Source of the DNA: Annona cherimola
Taxonomy: Eukaryota; Streptophyta; Magnoliopsida; Magnoliales; Annonaceae
NCBI GenBank assembly: GCA_030490835.1
Contig: CM059973.1
Coordinates: 55,618,008-55,682,007, forward strand
Reading direction: 5' to 3'
Length of the DNA: 64,000 bases
The notes below the pieces were generated by a model that ran no database searches, was not told the origin of the DNA, and saw only the letters and a list, made by a program, of their open reading frames with translations. The stretch's first letter is position 1. Every line of letters begins with the position of its first letter. Positions 1-11,429 of the stretch are shown here, one piece after another. Both the position numbers and the translations under genes were made by a program.

Positions 1-1150
1 CCCACTTTTGAGGTGTTAAAAGGAGGTTAATTTGGGAGGCAAATAAGTTAATAAAAATTAAATAAAATGCATGAATCAAACCAGCTGGGTATGGACGTGG
101 CAAGCATGGGATTTTAGGGTATTTTTGATAAAAGAAATATAAAATGCAAAATACATGATAAATGTGACTAAGAATTGGACACATGGATGACTCAAAATGT
201 GGCAACAATAGGGGCAAATAGATGGCTAGGATGAACGCAACAACTAAATGGAATTTTATGTATTTTAAATCATGAATTATGAGGTGGCATTAGAGGGAAA
301 AATCCAGCAGCTATATAAGGGATAAAACAGCAACAAAGTTGGATGTTTCAATGTTCTAGGAGAGGAAAACTTAGGAAAAAAAAAAGGAGAAGAAGGGCAG
401 CTAGGTGAGGACGTCCAAACAGCACCCAAAGAGGAGATTTCTCCTTCCAAATTTCAAGTATAAGATGCCCTTAACATCATCAAGATTTGGGAATTTAAAT
501 TTTGTCTTATGCATATATGATAAGGGGGGTGACGTCCAATAGCATGTGAAGAAGAAAAAAAAGGAAATTCAGATATGAAATGGATGTCCAATATTATGAT
601 GATTTATAAATAGTTACATTATGATTTGTTAGTTTCTTGTAAGCTTGATGAATGATTAAGTAAGCAAAGCTCTCATATAGGTTATGTGTTAATGCTTATA
701 AGTATGAAATGAATCACATACATATGCTTATATGTATGGAACGCCTAAGACTAGGTATGATGAGAATAAAATTTTGTTTAAATACGACCACAAAGGTTGT
801 TGATTAATAACCCTACATATGCATATGGTTAAAGTGGAATTGTAAGAAGTGAAACGTGGTGGAAATGAGAATATAAGTGGCTGTTTTGGAAATAGAGTTA
901 AATTCCAAAAATTCTGGTCTAAATATTACTTGTTAAAAAGTGTAAACAAGTACATAAAATAACCATAAAGTGGATTTATGGGATAACATGTATGTATGAT
1001 TAAGGTGGAATTATGAAGGGCAAAACTTAAGGAAAATAAGAATATATGAAACTGTTTTGAAAAGGGTAATTAAATTCACAAATTTTGAAAAGAATTTAAC
1101 TTGTTTAGATCTTAAACAAGTCATTAAAAGGATTACAAGAATGGAGAATA
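1..1150 (-). other. LTR-like fragment, distant reverse copy of the 41.9-45.3 kb sequence
   Basis: No coding potential. Read on the minus strand, this stretch shares the order of short blocks seen at about 43.6-44.5 kb: GGACGTCC motifs next to pyrimidine-rich runs, then CTGCCC blocks and a CCACCTCAT block. The same LTR-like family is the simplest reading, but divergence is high and no ends are visible here. This is by-eye similarity only. Confidence 0.35.
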
Positions 1151-1197
1151 GGTAACATAGAAGCGGAGCCCTATATATATATATATATATCAGAAAT

Positions 1198-1860
1198 ATT
1201 CAGGTGCAACGCTGCACTGGAATTTTCGGTGCAACGACGCGGAAATGTATCATACATGATCATTAAATCATAGTCTACTCAACCCATTGTATTTAGAATA
1301 ATATATTCTATTACCATACCAATTTTCATCCAAATCAGATATGTATATGGGCCCCATCTGAAAATGGTACAAATTCAACATAATAAAATAGTTTGATGTA
1401 AATAACAACTTTAAAGTGATTTTTTTCAACATGTAAATCATTTGCTATAAAATTTATATATGGATAAATGATTGTATAAAATTTCATTGCATTCTAATAT
1501 GTGTTGAGCCCATTTTTTATCAAATGTACCTATATATAGGGCTGTTTCGAAACAACTGTGCAGTTGCTCAAAAAGTAGGGCCCACACATATTAGAAGGTA
1601 ATGAAACTTTATATAATCATTTATCCATATATAAATTATATTTCAGACGGTTTAGATGTTGAAAAAACCACTTTAAAGTTGCTATTTACATCAAACTATT
1701 TTATTATGTTGAATTTGTACTATTTTCATATGGAGTCCATACACATATTCAATTGGGATGAAAATTGATATGGTGATAAAATACATTATTCTAAATACAA
1801 TTGGTGGAGTAGATTTTGATTTTATCATCATGTGGGGCCCATTTCAGCGTTAATTTCTCA
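1198..1860. repeat. Two family-A MITEs, head to head
   Basis: Two ~320 bp copies of one element in opposite orientation form a large imperfect inverted repeat around position 1535. Each arm carries the family blocks: a ~20-base block on TTGTATTTAGAATA, then GATGAAAATTGGTATG or its complement, then ACTTTAAAGT, then ATGGATAAATGAT. The outer left end is TTCAGGTGCA. Both sides are (TA)n runs, which suggests insertion into TA tracts. Confidence 0.6.
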
Positions 1861-1879
1861 TATATATATATATAAGACC

Positions 1880-2246
1880 TATTCCGGTGTAGCAAAGCTG
1901 CTCCGGAACAGTGGTACAATTACCTAAAAATGGACCCCATACATATTAGAATACAATGAAATTTTATACAATCATTTATCCGTATATAAATTTTATAGAA
2001 AATAATTTACATGTTAAAAAAATCACTTTAAAGTTGTTATTTACATCAAGCTATTTTATTACATTAAATTTGTACCATTTTCAGATGGGGTTTATACACA
2101 TATCTGATTGGGATGAAAATTAGTATGATAATAGAATGCATCATTCTAAATACAATAGGCAGAGTAGATTATAATTTTATGATCGTATGGGGCCCATTTT
2201 GGCCCACCTGCACCGTAATTACAGTGCAGTTGTGCTGCACCTGAAT
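1880..2246. repeat. Family-A MITE, near complete copy
   Basis: The ends are imperfect inverted repeats: CCGGTGTAGCAAAGCTGC on the left and GCAGTTGTGCTGCACC on the right. The interior holds the shared family-A blocks. (TA)n runs flank both sides. No protein is encoded. Confidence 0.6.
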
Positions 2247-2249
2247 ATA

Positions 2250-2740
2250 TATATCCCATGTAACCCCCTCAAATTTTAAGATATTGATTTTTTATGAAAA
2301 ATTCAATCAATTTATTGTATCTTACACCATTGTTTTGTTAGGAGACCAAGTTTTATATAAATCAATTATGTGCATGAGTCACATTTGCTCAAAAATATGT
2401 ATAATCATGTGTAAATTATGAAAAATGCTGAAATCCATTCATACATGTATTAGAATATAACAATACTTTAAATGGTCATTTATCCATATATTATTGATAT
2501 TTTAGATAGTTTAGATGTTGAATAAATTACTTTAAAGTTGGTATTTTAAGATTGAACCATCTTATTATGTTGATTTTACATTTATAGACGAGACCCATAT
2601 ACAATAAAATTAAAAAAATAAAAGGCGTTCCAGAATATTAGAAATGATGTTAAATATAATGGATGGAGTAAATTTTCCATTAACCATCAAGATTTTAAAA
2701 ATGGAAAGGGTTAAATAGAAAAGAGGTTTCATAGAAGCGG
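2250..2740. repeat. Family-B MITE (TCTATGTAACC-type ends)
   Basis: The left end reads CATGTAACCCCCTCAAAT and the right end GTTTCATAGAAGCGGGA, inverted versions of a motif repeated elsewhere in the window (TCTATGTAACC and GGTTACATAGAAGC). The inside includes TTTTAAGATATTGAT and a GATGGAGTAAATTTT block that recur at about 5.2, 7.6, 16.7 and 20.7 kb. Non-coding and non-autonomous. Confidence 0.45.
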
Positions 2741-2789
2741 GACTGATATATATGTATATATATATATGTAGATATATATATATATGTAT

Positions 2790-3832
2790 AAATTTTATAT
2801 ATATTAGAATGTAATGAAACTTGATATAATTATTTATCCATGTGTAAATTTTATAGCAAATGGTTGATATGTTGAAAAAATCACTTTAAAGTTGTTATTT
2901 ATATCAAACTATTTTATTACGTTGAATTAGTACCATTTTCAGATGGGGTCCATGCACATCCATTTCGGATGAAAATTGGTACGGTAATAAAATACATTAT
3001 TCTAAATACAATGAGTAAAGTAGATTATAATTTTATGATCACGTGGGGTCATTTTGATGCAATTTCACCTGAATATTTTTTTTCTCTCTCGGAGATTCAG
3101 GTGCAGCTTTACTGCACCGTAATTATGATGCAATTGTCTCAAAATGAGCCCCACATGATTATAAAATTATAATATACTCCACCCATTGTATTTAGAATTA
3201 TGTATTCTATTATCATATCAATTTTCATCCCAATTAATATGTGTATGGACCCTATCTGAAAATGGTACAAATTCAACATAATAAAATAGTTTGACATAAA
3301 TAACAATTTTAAAATTATTTTTCAACATGTAAACCATTTGCTATAAAATTTATATAGTAGATAAATAATTGGGTAAAGTATTAATAAATTTAAGTACATG
3401 TGGAGCCCATTTTGGACCACATACACCGTTAATTATGGTGTAGCTTCACTACACAGGAAAAGTTCTCATATATATAGATACTCTTGTGCAGGCAACTGCA
3501 GCATAACCTGAAAATAGGCTCCACACGATCATAAAATTATAATTTTCTTTACCCATTGTATTTAGAATTATGTATTCTATTACTATACTAATTTTCATCC
3601 TAATTAGATATGTGTATACACCTCATTTAAAAATGGTGCAAATTCAATGAAATAAAGTAGTTTGATGTAAATAACAACTTTAAAGTTATTTTTCAACATA
3701 TAAACCATTTGCTATAAAATTTATATATGGATAAATAATTGCATAAAATATCAATACATTTAATTATATGTGGGGCCTATTCTGGGTCAAATGCACTATT
3801 AATTATTATGCAGGCAAATGCACGAGAAAAGT
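2790..3832. repeat. Three adjacent family-A MITE copies
   Basis: Copies span roughly 2790-3073 (left end lost in a TA run), 3095-3460 and 3481-3832. The first is opposite in orientation to the second and third. The middle copy has the clearest ends: TTCAGGTGCAGC on the left and GTGTAGCTTCACTACAC on the right. TA-rich tracts separate the copies. Confidence 0.55.
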
Positions 3833-3854
3833 TCTCATATATATTTATATAGAG

Positions 3855-4420
3855 AGAGAACTCATCATGTACAGACGAACTGCACCATAATTACAGTACA
3901 ATCTGTTGCAAAATGGGTGCTATACATTAAAATGTAATAATGTTTTATACAATCATTTATCCATATAAAAAGCATACTTAAAATGGTTTAGATACTAAAA
4001 ATATTACTTAAATTTTGATATTTACATTAAACTATTTTACCACATTGATTTTGTACCATTTTAAGATGGGGCACATATATAAGTTGAATTTGGATGCAAA
4101 TTGGTATGCTAATAAAGTGAATAATTGTAAATATAATTAGTAAAGTAGATTTTTTATTCATGATTAAGTGGCCCCCCATAGTACATGAACTACACCATAA
4201 TTATAGTGCAGTCTGAATGCAAACTAGGAGATCAGGCTTCATCCAAATCAAATACACATATGCACAAACTTGATTGGGAATAAAACTTAATCTCCTAACT
4301 AAACAAGTAACATTAAATATAATGAATAAGTTAAATTTTACATCAATCATCAATATCTTAAATATTAAGGGGGTTAAATGTAACTACTTCTATGTAACTC
4401 AATTACATAAAACTGAGCCC
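3855..4420. repeat. Family-A MITE followed by a family-B end
   Basis: Positions 3855-4214 are a diverged family-A copy with ACTGCACCATAATTACAGT on the left and its approximate complement on the right. Positions 4215-4420 carry family-B interior blocks and finish with a TTCTATGTAACTCAATTACAT end. Confidence 0.45.
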
Positions 4421-5155
4421 TAGATATACAATGTCATGATTCTATAAAGTCGATGCATGGGAGCAACCATGCATGCAACTCAAAAACATGTTTAAAAAAA
4501 ATTATGAATTTTTTCATAAAATTGTTATTCTGTGTATATTTAATTTATATACCAAGTTTTACCATTTTTAAAAATATGCATAGATATTTGAATTTCAAAC
4601 CGAGGGGTATTTTAGTAATTTTAAAATGACTAAAATATTTTAGATTTGAAATTCAAAAAATATATATATACAAGCCTTCAAATTGCTAAAATTTGATATA
4701 AGTATCAAGAAGACCTAAAATAACAATTTTATAAGAAAAATAATAATAAAATCTTTGAAAATAAGTTTTTGAAGCCAAATGTCTAGTCCCTCATATCCAT
4801 CGAGATGTATAAAATGAGCCGTGTGTATTAAAATACAAAATGGGCCACATGCATATTTAAATGCAACAATACATTATATAATCATTTATTTATATAAAAA
4901 ATAAGATTTTAGATTGCTTAAATGTTGAAACTATAACTATAAAATTGATATTATATTAAACTATTTATTACTTTGATTTTGTATCATTTTAAAATAAGGC
5001 CCATACACATTTTCGATTACGATGAAAATTGGTATACCATTAAAGTAAAGAATTCTAAATATAAAGGATGGAGTAGATGTTAATTTTATGAGGAGCAATA
5101 AATTGCACTGTAATTATGGTACAATATAACTCTATTTGAATATTTTCCTATATAT
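4421..5155. repeat. Fold-back remnant and family-A copy
   Basis: About 4430-4790 is a fold-back sequence: a left arm with AAATTTTTACCATTTTTA-like text is mirrored by a right arm ending in a TTTTTGAAGCC block. About 4805-5155 is a diverged family-A copy ending near GCACTGTAATTATGGTAC. No coding potential in either. Confidence 0.4.
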
Positions 5156-5386
5156 ATAGGATCCACTTGTATGTAATCAGGTTATATAGAAATGATTTTC
5201 TCTATTTTTAAGATATTGATCATTGATTCAAAACTCAACTCACTTATTATATTTAATATTATTAATTTAACTAGGAAACCAAGTTTCATCAAAATAAAAT
5301 ATGTACATTGGCTACATTTTCTCAAAAATAAATACATTTGTGTAAATTAAAAAATACTTAAATCTATTCATTTATACATGGAGCAT
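5156..5386. repeat. Family-B MITE fragment
   Basis: The left end reads GTATGTAATCAGGTTAC and the interior TTTTTAAGATATTGATCATT matches the 2.25 kb copy. The right part is cut by the Mutator-type MITE whose target duplication starts at 5387. Confidence 0.4.
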
Positions 5387-5395
5387 GATTATATA

Positions 5396-5771
5396 GGACG
5401 CTGGTTCAATGCACCCGGGTGTACTTCACCCATTTTTATATTTTTTTTGAAAATTTTTTCATGAAAATGTTAATTTAAGTGTATTTAATATGTGTATAAA
5501 TTTTTACCATTTTTTATTTTTAGATATTTTTTTAGAAAATTTTAAAATCAGTGAAATTTTTAGTAATTTAAAATTACTAAAAATGCTACTGATTTTAAAA
5601 AATTCAAAAAGAAATCTAAAAATCTCCAAAAATGATAAAAATTTATACACATGTTAAATACACTTATATTAACAGTTGTGTAAAAACATTTTCAAAAAAA
5701 TTTTAAAAATGGGTGAAGTACACCCGGGTGCACTGAGACTCAATGCACCTAGGTGCATTGAACCAGCGCCC
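5396..5771. mobile_element. Mutator-type palindromic MITE M1 with 9-bp TSD
   Basis: A 376-bp near-perfect palindrome. The left end GGACGCTGGTTCAATGCACC mirrors the right end, whose complement is GGGCGCTGGTTCAATGCACC. The hairpin centre is near 5570 (TTTAGTAATTTAAAATTACTAAA). A perfect 9-bp direct repeat GATTATATA flanks it at 5387-5395 and 5772-5780. A 9-bp duplication is the hallmark of Mutator-like transposition. This is the best-preserved member of family M; others are at 12.0, 13.6, 15.8, 16.1, 34.6 and 39.8 kb. Confidence 0.88.
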
Positions 5772-5780
5772 GATTATATA

Positions 5781-6175
5781 CATCATGATGTATTTTAAAC
5801 TAAAATACAACATTCATTTATTTTTACAATTGGTTATATTTTTTAATTTTTCTTCATAGGCATATTTTCCTAAATGTATTCAACCTATATACAAAGTTTT
5901 GCCATTTTACAATACTTTTACACATTTATTTTTTATTTTTTAAAAATCATCAATTTCAAAGGAATTTAAGTCATTTTTTCCCCTTAAAAAACTTAATTTT
6001 TAAAAAATCAAAAATAAATATGTAAAAGTATTGTGATTTGAAAAAACTTTGTATATAGGTTGAATATAATTAGATAAACATGCTTATGAAGAAAAATAAA
6101 AAATATAACTAATTGTTTAAAATAAATTAATGTAGTTTTTTAGCCTAAAATACAACATGTTGTATATAATTAAAC
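5781..6175. repeat. Fold-back element
   Basis: A long imperfect palindrome with ends near TGATGTATTTTAA and TACAACATGTTGTATA. Internal mirror blocks include ATTTTTCTTCATAGGCAT against GCTTATGAAGAAAAAT and CCTATATACAAAGTTTT against AAACTTTGTATATAGG. Non-coding MITE of unassigned superfamily. Confidence 0.5.
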
Positions 6176-6349
6176 TCCTTTATACATTAGAATGAAATAA
6201 TACTTTATAAATCAGTTATCCACATATTAGTGATATTTTAGATGATTTATATATTGAAAATACTACATGAAAATCAATATTTAGTATTAAATAATCTTGT
6301 TACATGGATTTAACACATTTATAGATGGTGCCCATGTAAAATGATACTA

Positions 6350-6480
6350 AACAAATGAAAAAGCTTTTATAATCGTATAAATGATATTAAATACAATAGA
6401 TAGAGTGAATTTTCACTAAACAAATGAAAGAGTTTTCATAATTATATAAATGATATTAAATACAATAGATAGAGTGAATT
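6350..6480. repeat. 65-bp tandem duplication
   Basis: Two adjacent copies of a ~65-bp unit running from ACTAAACAAATGAAA to AGAGTGAATTTT, at about 6350-6415 and 6416-6480, differ at only a few positions. The duplication lies inside family-B-like sequence. Confidence 0.7.
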
Positions 6481-6542
6481 TTTTATTAATAATCAAGATA
6501 TTGAAAATAAATGAGCTATATATAAATATGATTCATAAAAGC

Positions 6543-7256
6543 AGAGTCCTATACATATTGATATGTTAATGTTCATTTGTATGCACCCTAATTAGGGTGC
6601 ACTCCACTGCAAAATAAACAACATATATATTAGAATGTCATAATATTTTATATAATCATTCATTCATATAAAATCATACTTTAGAGGGTTCAGGCCTGAT
6701 CCCCACGTAGGCCGGCCATAAATCCCTTTTTTATTTTTTTATAAACATGTTAAGTTATGTGCATTTAATTTATAAATTAATTTTTATCATTTTTGAATAT
6801 GTATTTTTTATTTTTAAATACAAGAGCATTATGGTAAAATTACCAATTTAAAATTAAAAATATATAAAAACATATTTGAAATGGTAAAAATTGATTTATA
6901 GATTAAATATGTCAAACTTAACATGTTTATAAAAATAAAAAATGGGTTAAAGAGTTCAACACGGTTGAGTCCAACTGCGACCGACCATAAATGATCAAGC
7001 CTGTAGATGGTTCGGATATTCAACATAAAACTTTAAAACTGATATTTATGCTGAATTAATTTATTAGATTAATTTTGTACTATTTTAAAATGAAACTTGT
7101 GTACACGTTTGATTTGGATGAAAATTTGATGCTACTAAGGCAAATAATTTTAAATACATTACGTTGAGTATATGTTAATTTTATGATCAAATGGTTTTCA
7201 TTTGTGGCAAAATGCACCTAAATTAAGGTGTACTTAGATGCACTCTAATACTTCCC
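6543..7256. repeat. Family-A MITE interrupted by another MITE
   Basis: The two halves of one family-A copy lie at 6543-6690 and 7004-7256. The left end has GCACCCTAATTAGGGTGC and the right end CACCTAAATTAAGGTG. The interior is split by the element at 6691-7003. Confidence 0.6.
6691..7003. mobile_element. Mutator-type MITE nested in family A
   Basis: A 313-bp palindromic element with ends CAGGCCTGATC and, in complement, CAGGCTTGATC. It is flanked by TAGAGGGTT (6682-6690) and TAGATGGTT (7004-7012), a 9-bp target duplication with one mismatch. Uninterrupted family members have TTAGATGGTTTAGA at this place, supporting a precise insertion. Its termini differ from family M. Confidence 0.75.
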
Positions 7257-8190
7257 AAAGTATATACACACACATATAACAGGATGTGATTATAAAGTTG
7301 GATGCATAGGATGCATAGGAGCAATTATGCACCTGCCCAAAAATGCATTTATTTTTAATCTTTTGTTCTTTTAATAAAACTATTATTCAAGGTATATTTA
7401 ATCCACATAAATTTTTTTATCATTTTTAAAAAAGTGTATAATATATATATGAATTTCACATACAAGAGTATTTTAATAATTTTATCAAAAGCAATTTAGT
7501 AATTTTTAAATTATTAAAATATCTCTATATTTGAAATTCAATAGAGATATGGTCCTATTAGCTCAAGCTAAATAATGACTTACCGAAAGAGAGCTCATTT
7601 CTATGTAACTGGATTACATAAAAGCATATCTATATAACCTCTTAAAATTTTAAGATTTTGATGCTTTTTGGAAAATCAAATCCATTCATTGTATTTGATA
7701 TCATTTATTTAATTATAAGACCAAATTTCATCTAAATGCAATATGTTCATAGGTCATACTTGCTTAAAAATATGTACATTCATGTGTAAATTAGGAAAAA
7801 TACTTAGATCTATTCACACATAAATATAGCAAAATGTGGTCATACTTTGTAGAATCATTTATCTATGTAGTAATGATATTTTAGATGGTATAGATATTGA
7901 AAATACTATAATATTTAGTATTAAATTATTTTATTACGTTAATTTTGCATATTTGTAGATAAGACCCATATATAGTGATATTAGATAAATAAAAGGGTTC
8001 TCATCATAATATAACTAATGTTAAACACAATAGATGGAGTAAATTTTTCATCAACTATCTCGTTGAAAACGAAAGGAATTACATAAAAAGAAGATTCATA
8101 AAAGCATCCTCGTACTTAACATATGCTAGGAAAACAATTTTAAAAACTATTCTTTTGATTTTCTTTTATAAACTTGTCAATCTAGGTGTA
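7257..8190. repeat. Fold-back remnant and family-B MITE, no gene
   Basis: About 7275-7560 resembles one arm of a fold-back family with the motif GTTGGATGCATAGGA, seen reversed at about 9440. About 7595-8105 is a family-B copy: it opens with CTATGTAACTGGATTACAT, contains TTTTAAGATTTTGAT and ends in TTCATAAAAGC. No host coding sequence seen. Confidence 0.4.
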
Positions 8191-8355
8191 TTTAATATAT
8201 AAACTAAGGGCACATTTGGTAATAGATGGGGAAAACGTGAGGTGGGAAACGGTGAGAGCACAAATTTCAAGGCCCATCATTAATCAACTAATTATCATAT
8301 TTTTTCACTTTTACTCTTATATTGTAATCATTTTTTCTATCAGCTACCCTCTAAC

Positions 8356-8930
8356 TAGGGGTGTAAATTAAGTCGAGTTGACTCGAGTTGGAGTAAACAC
8401 AACCCTAACCCATCTTATAAAATCTCAACCCAACTCTACTTTTAACTCTATTTTTCACACCCTAACCCTATTTTAACCCTATAGAAATCGATTCAATTCG
8501 GGTTAAAAATCAGGTTAATAAATATATAATATTTAAAACTATTTTACTTAACTAAATCTATTTTTAAATATAAATTTATACGAAAGAATAAAGATTAATC
8601 ATTTCTATATGAATACTTTTCAATTTATGATTTATACAAAGATATAAATGCTAAATAATATTATTTCAAATCAATAATGTCTAGTTAATTTCTAAATATT
8701 ATGTACTAATGTAAAACAATTTATTAATAATTTATTATATCATACACTAATTTATGAAATTAAGTTGGGTCAGGTTGAAAATATCTAATCCAAACCAATC
8801 CACTTTCGAAATCGAGTCGGTTCAAATCAGGTCATAAAATTAATTTTTTTCAAAATGCCTAACCCAACCCTCTTATTAATCGGGTTGAGTTAGTCGGGTT
8901 AGGGTTAAAACAACCCTATTTGCACCCCTA
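8356..8930. mobile_element. Non-autonomous hAT element
   Basis: A 575-bp element starting TAGGGGTGTAAATTAAG and ending TTGCACCCCTA, i.e. TAGGGGTG inverted repeats. It is flanked by CCTCTAAC (8348-8355) and CCTCCAAC (8931-8938), an 8-bp duplication with one mismatch, as expected for hAT. The subterminal regions are rich in AACCC and GGGTT motifs, typical of plant hAT derivatives. It interrupts an older MITE-like sequence spanning about 8208-9055. No transposase is encoded. Confidence 0.8.
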
Positions 8931-9055
8931 CCTCCAACAAGCTTATTTATTTCAACTTTACCCATATCAATTACACAATTTTCAAAATATTCCATTTCTC
9001 ACTCCCACCTCATCCCATAATTCCCACAACTTTCAAATTACCCATCATCCCCTAA

Positions 9056-10112
9056 GTTTTACCATTTTTTAATATATGCATATCTATATATTATCTAGAT
9101 TTTTAAAAACAAAGTTATTTTAGTAATTTTCAAACATTGAAAATGGCTAAAATACTCGTATATTTAAAAAATATATACATATTTCTAAAAATGATAAAAC
9201 TTAATTTATACATTAAATACATCTAGATTAATAAGTTTGTAAAGAAAGCAAAAAAACTAAAAAAAATAAGTGTATTAGCATCATCGAAGTAAGCCATTAC
9301 TCAACCCAAGCCAACAAAATCAGTCCCCAAATTTTTATTCATATCTTCAAAAATGATAAAGCTTGTTATATAGATTAAATATACCTAAAATAATAGTTTT
9401 GTGAAAAGAAGAAATCAAAATTAAAAATAAATACATTTTTGGGCTAAATGCATAGATGCTCCCATGCAACCAACTTTACAAAATCCCCTCTCAAAATCTA
9501 TATAAGGGGATGTGATCAAATGCATATACACGCAAATCTATTCATTTGCTTGTAAGCCCATGTGGCCAAATATGAAAAAAATCGGATTTTATTTAACATA
9601 CTTTCGTCAAATTTGGGAATCATATAAGATAAAATTTAAAATTTTCCAAACTTCTCCACATGACGTATGTTTGCTAGGCTTGGAAGACTACCCACAATTG
9701 TTGCATCTAGCCGTAGGCAATTAGCACGCTATGGGTGTATTTTGGAAGTGGTAAAATTTTTTGATGAAAATTTCTTGATTATATGCACTAGAGTGCACTT
9801 AGCTGTAACACACCAGGTACAAATTGATTAACAATCGTGTAAAAAAGTTTCAAAAAAATAAAAATTATTAAAATACTACTTAGAAAATGATATAATATGA
9901 TAAGGATAACAATGAAGAATAAATAAAATTAAATTAAATAAATTAGTTGTATAAGTAGTAATAACTTTAAAAGATAATAGTTGTATAGGAAAATATAAAA
10001 ATTATTAAAAATAAGAAATTGTAAAGAATGAAAAGTTTAGACTAAAAAATTGTAATTAAAAAAATAAAATAGTATGGTTATGGGGTATAAAAAATAAGAA
10101 GTTATGAAAAAA
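9056..10112. other. Fold-back remnants and Tourist-like fragment, no gene
   Basis: About 9056-9500 is AT-rich fold-back debris ending in the inverted GTTGCATGGGAGCAT motif. About 9730-10100 has fragments of the Tourist-like family (GGGTGTATTTTGGAAGTGG, later GAAAAGTTTAGACT), interrupted near 9790-9880 by a GTGCACTTAG-containing fragment of family-M type. No coding sequence recognised. Confidence 0.35.
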
Positions 10113-10570
10113 GGATAATTCCTCTTATACCCATAACAATTGCAAATAATTTCTCATATACCCTCAACATTTCATAAATTCCTTTTATACCCATAACATT
10201 TAACCTCGAATTCCTCCCATACCCCGCCGTTAAAACCACCGTTATCTATCCCATTAAAAAGACGATTTTGCCCTTTTAATTTTTTTCTAATTAAAATACG
10301 TCAACCTTAATACGACTTTCAAGTTATTTAATAACTTGTATTAATAATTTATTACCATCAATTGAGTCATGTTAAGGTTAAATTATCCTAATTAAAAATT
10401 TTAAAAGGGCAAAATCGTCTTTTCCATAGGATGAATAACGTTGGTTTTAACGGCATTCTTATGGAAGGAATTTAGGGTAAAATGTTATGAGTATAAAAAG
10501 AATTTATGAAATGTTGTGGATATATGAGAAATTAGGTGCAATTGTTATGGATATAAAAAAAATTAACCCT
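10113..10570. mobile_element. Fold-back (Mutator-like) MITE, CCCATAACAATTGCA type
   Basis: A 458-bp inverted-repeat element. The left arm CCCATAACAATTGCA is mirrored on the right by TGCAATTGTTATGG, and both arms continue for about 200 bp of mirrored sequence with ATTTCATAAATTC. The flanks ATGAAAAAA (10104-10112) and ATGAAAAAT (10571-10579) form a 9-bp duplication with one mismatch. Similar terminal text recurs at 21.7 and 22.7 kb. Confidence 0.65.
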
Positions 10571-10674
10571 ATGAAAAATGAAAAGTTTTAGGCTCTAGTT
10601 TACAGTCACTTGAATTTTTTTTTTAATATGTTTTCGTTTTTTTCAAATATCCAAGTCATAAATCATGTTCTTCT

Positions 10675-11140
10675 TTAATAAAAAGGCTTTTGCATTTTAA
10701 GCTCTCTAACTTTACTATAAACATTGGTTTCTTTACATTTTAAACTCTTAACTCATAACGTTATTAAAAACTAACATGAATCCATATAAAATGACATAAA
10801 TACCCTTCAATATTTTTTTAAAAAAATATTGACGCTTTAAACTTAACTATTAGACTTTCTTTATTTTGTTCTTAGAGACTCCAATAGTATCTTTACCTTT
10901 AGTTATATATTTGGATTTTTCTAAAAAAATATTTGAAGGTATTCACATCATTTTGCATGAATTAACAATAGTTTTTAACATTTTTAAGGATGAAGGTTTT
11001 AAAAGCAATTGAACCAAAATTTATAAGATTTAAAATGCAATAGAACTAAAGTTTATAGAGTTTAAAATGCAAATAGCCAAAGTTTAAGGTTTATAATGCA
11101 AAAAGGCAAAGTTTGATGATTTTAAATACAAAAAACCTGA
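10675..11140. repeat. Fold-back MITE
   Basis: The left arm has GGCTTTTGCATTTTAAG and TTACATTTTAAACTC; the right arm has GAGTTTAAAATGCAAATAG and ATGCAAAAAGGC. These are mirrored blocks of a fold-back element. No target duplication determined and no coding potential. Confidence 0.5.
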
Positions 11141-11429
11141 AATATCTTTATGATATAAAAAATCATTTCGATTAAATTTATATAAATCCAAAATATAAAC
11201 GCACAATGTTTGTTATAATCATATTTTAATAAATCATATTTTTAAGATTATTCACCATAGACATTCTCAATTCATTTAATTTTTTTTAATGTAGAATAAA
11301 TAAATAATTTTTAATAAATGCATGGATTTAATGTTCGAAAAAATAAATAATTCAAGTTATTGTAAGCTACAGCCAATTATATTGAAGATTTTTGTCCCTT
11401 TATATATACATATATATATGAGAAATATT

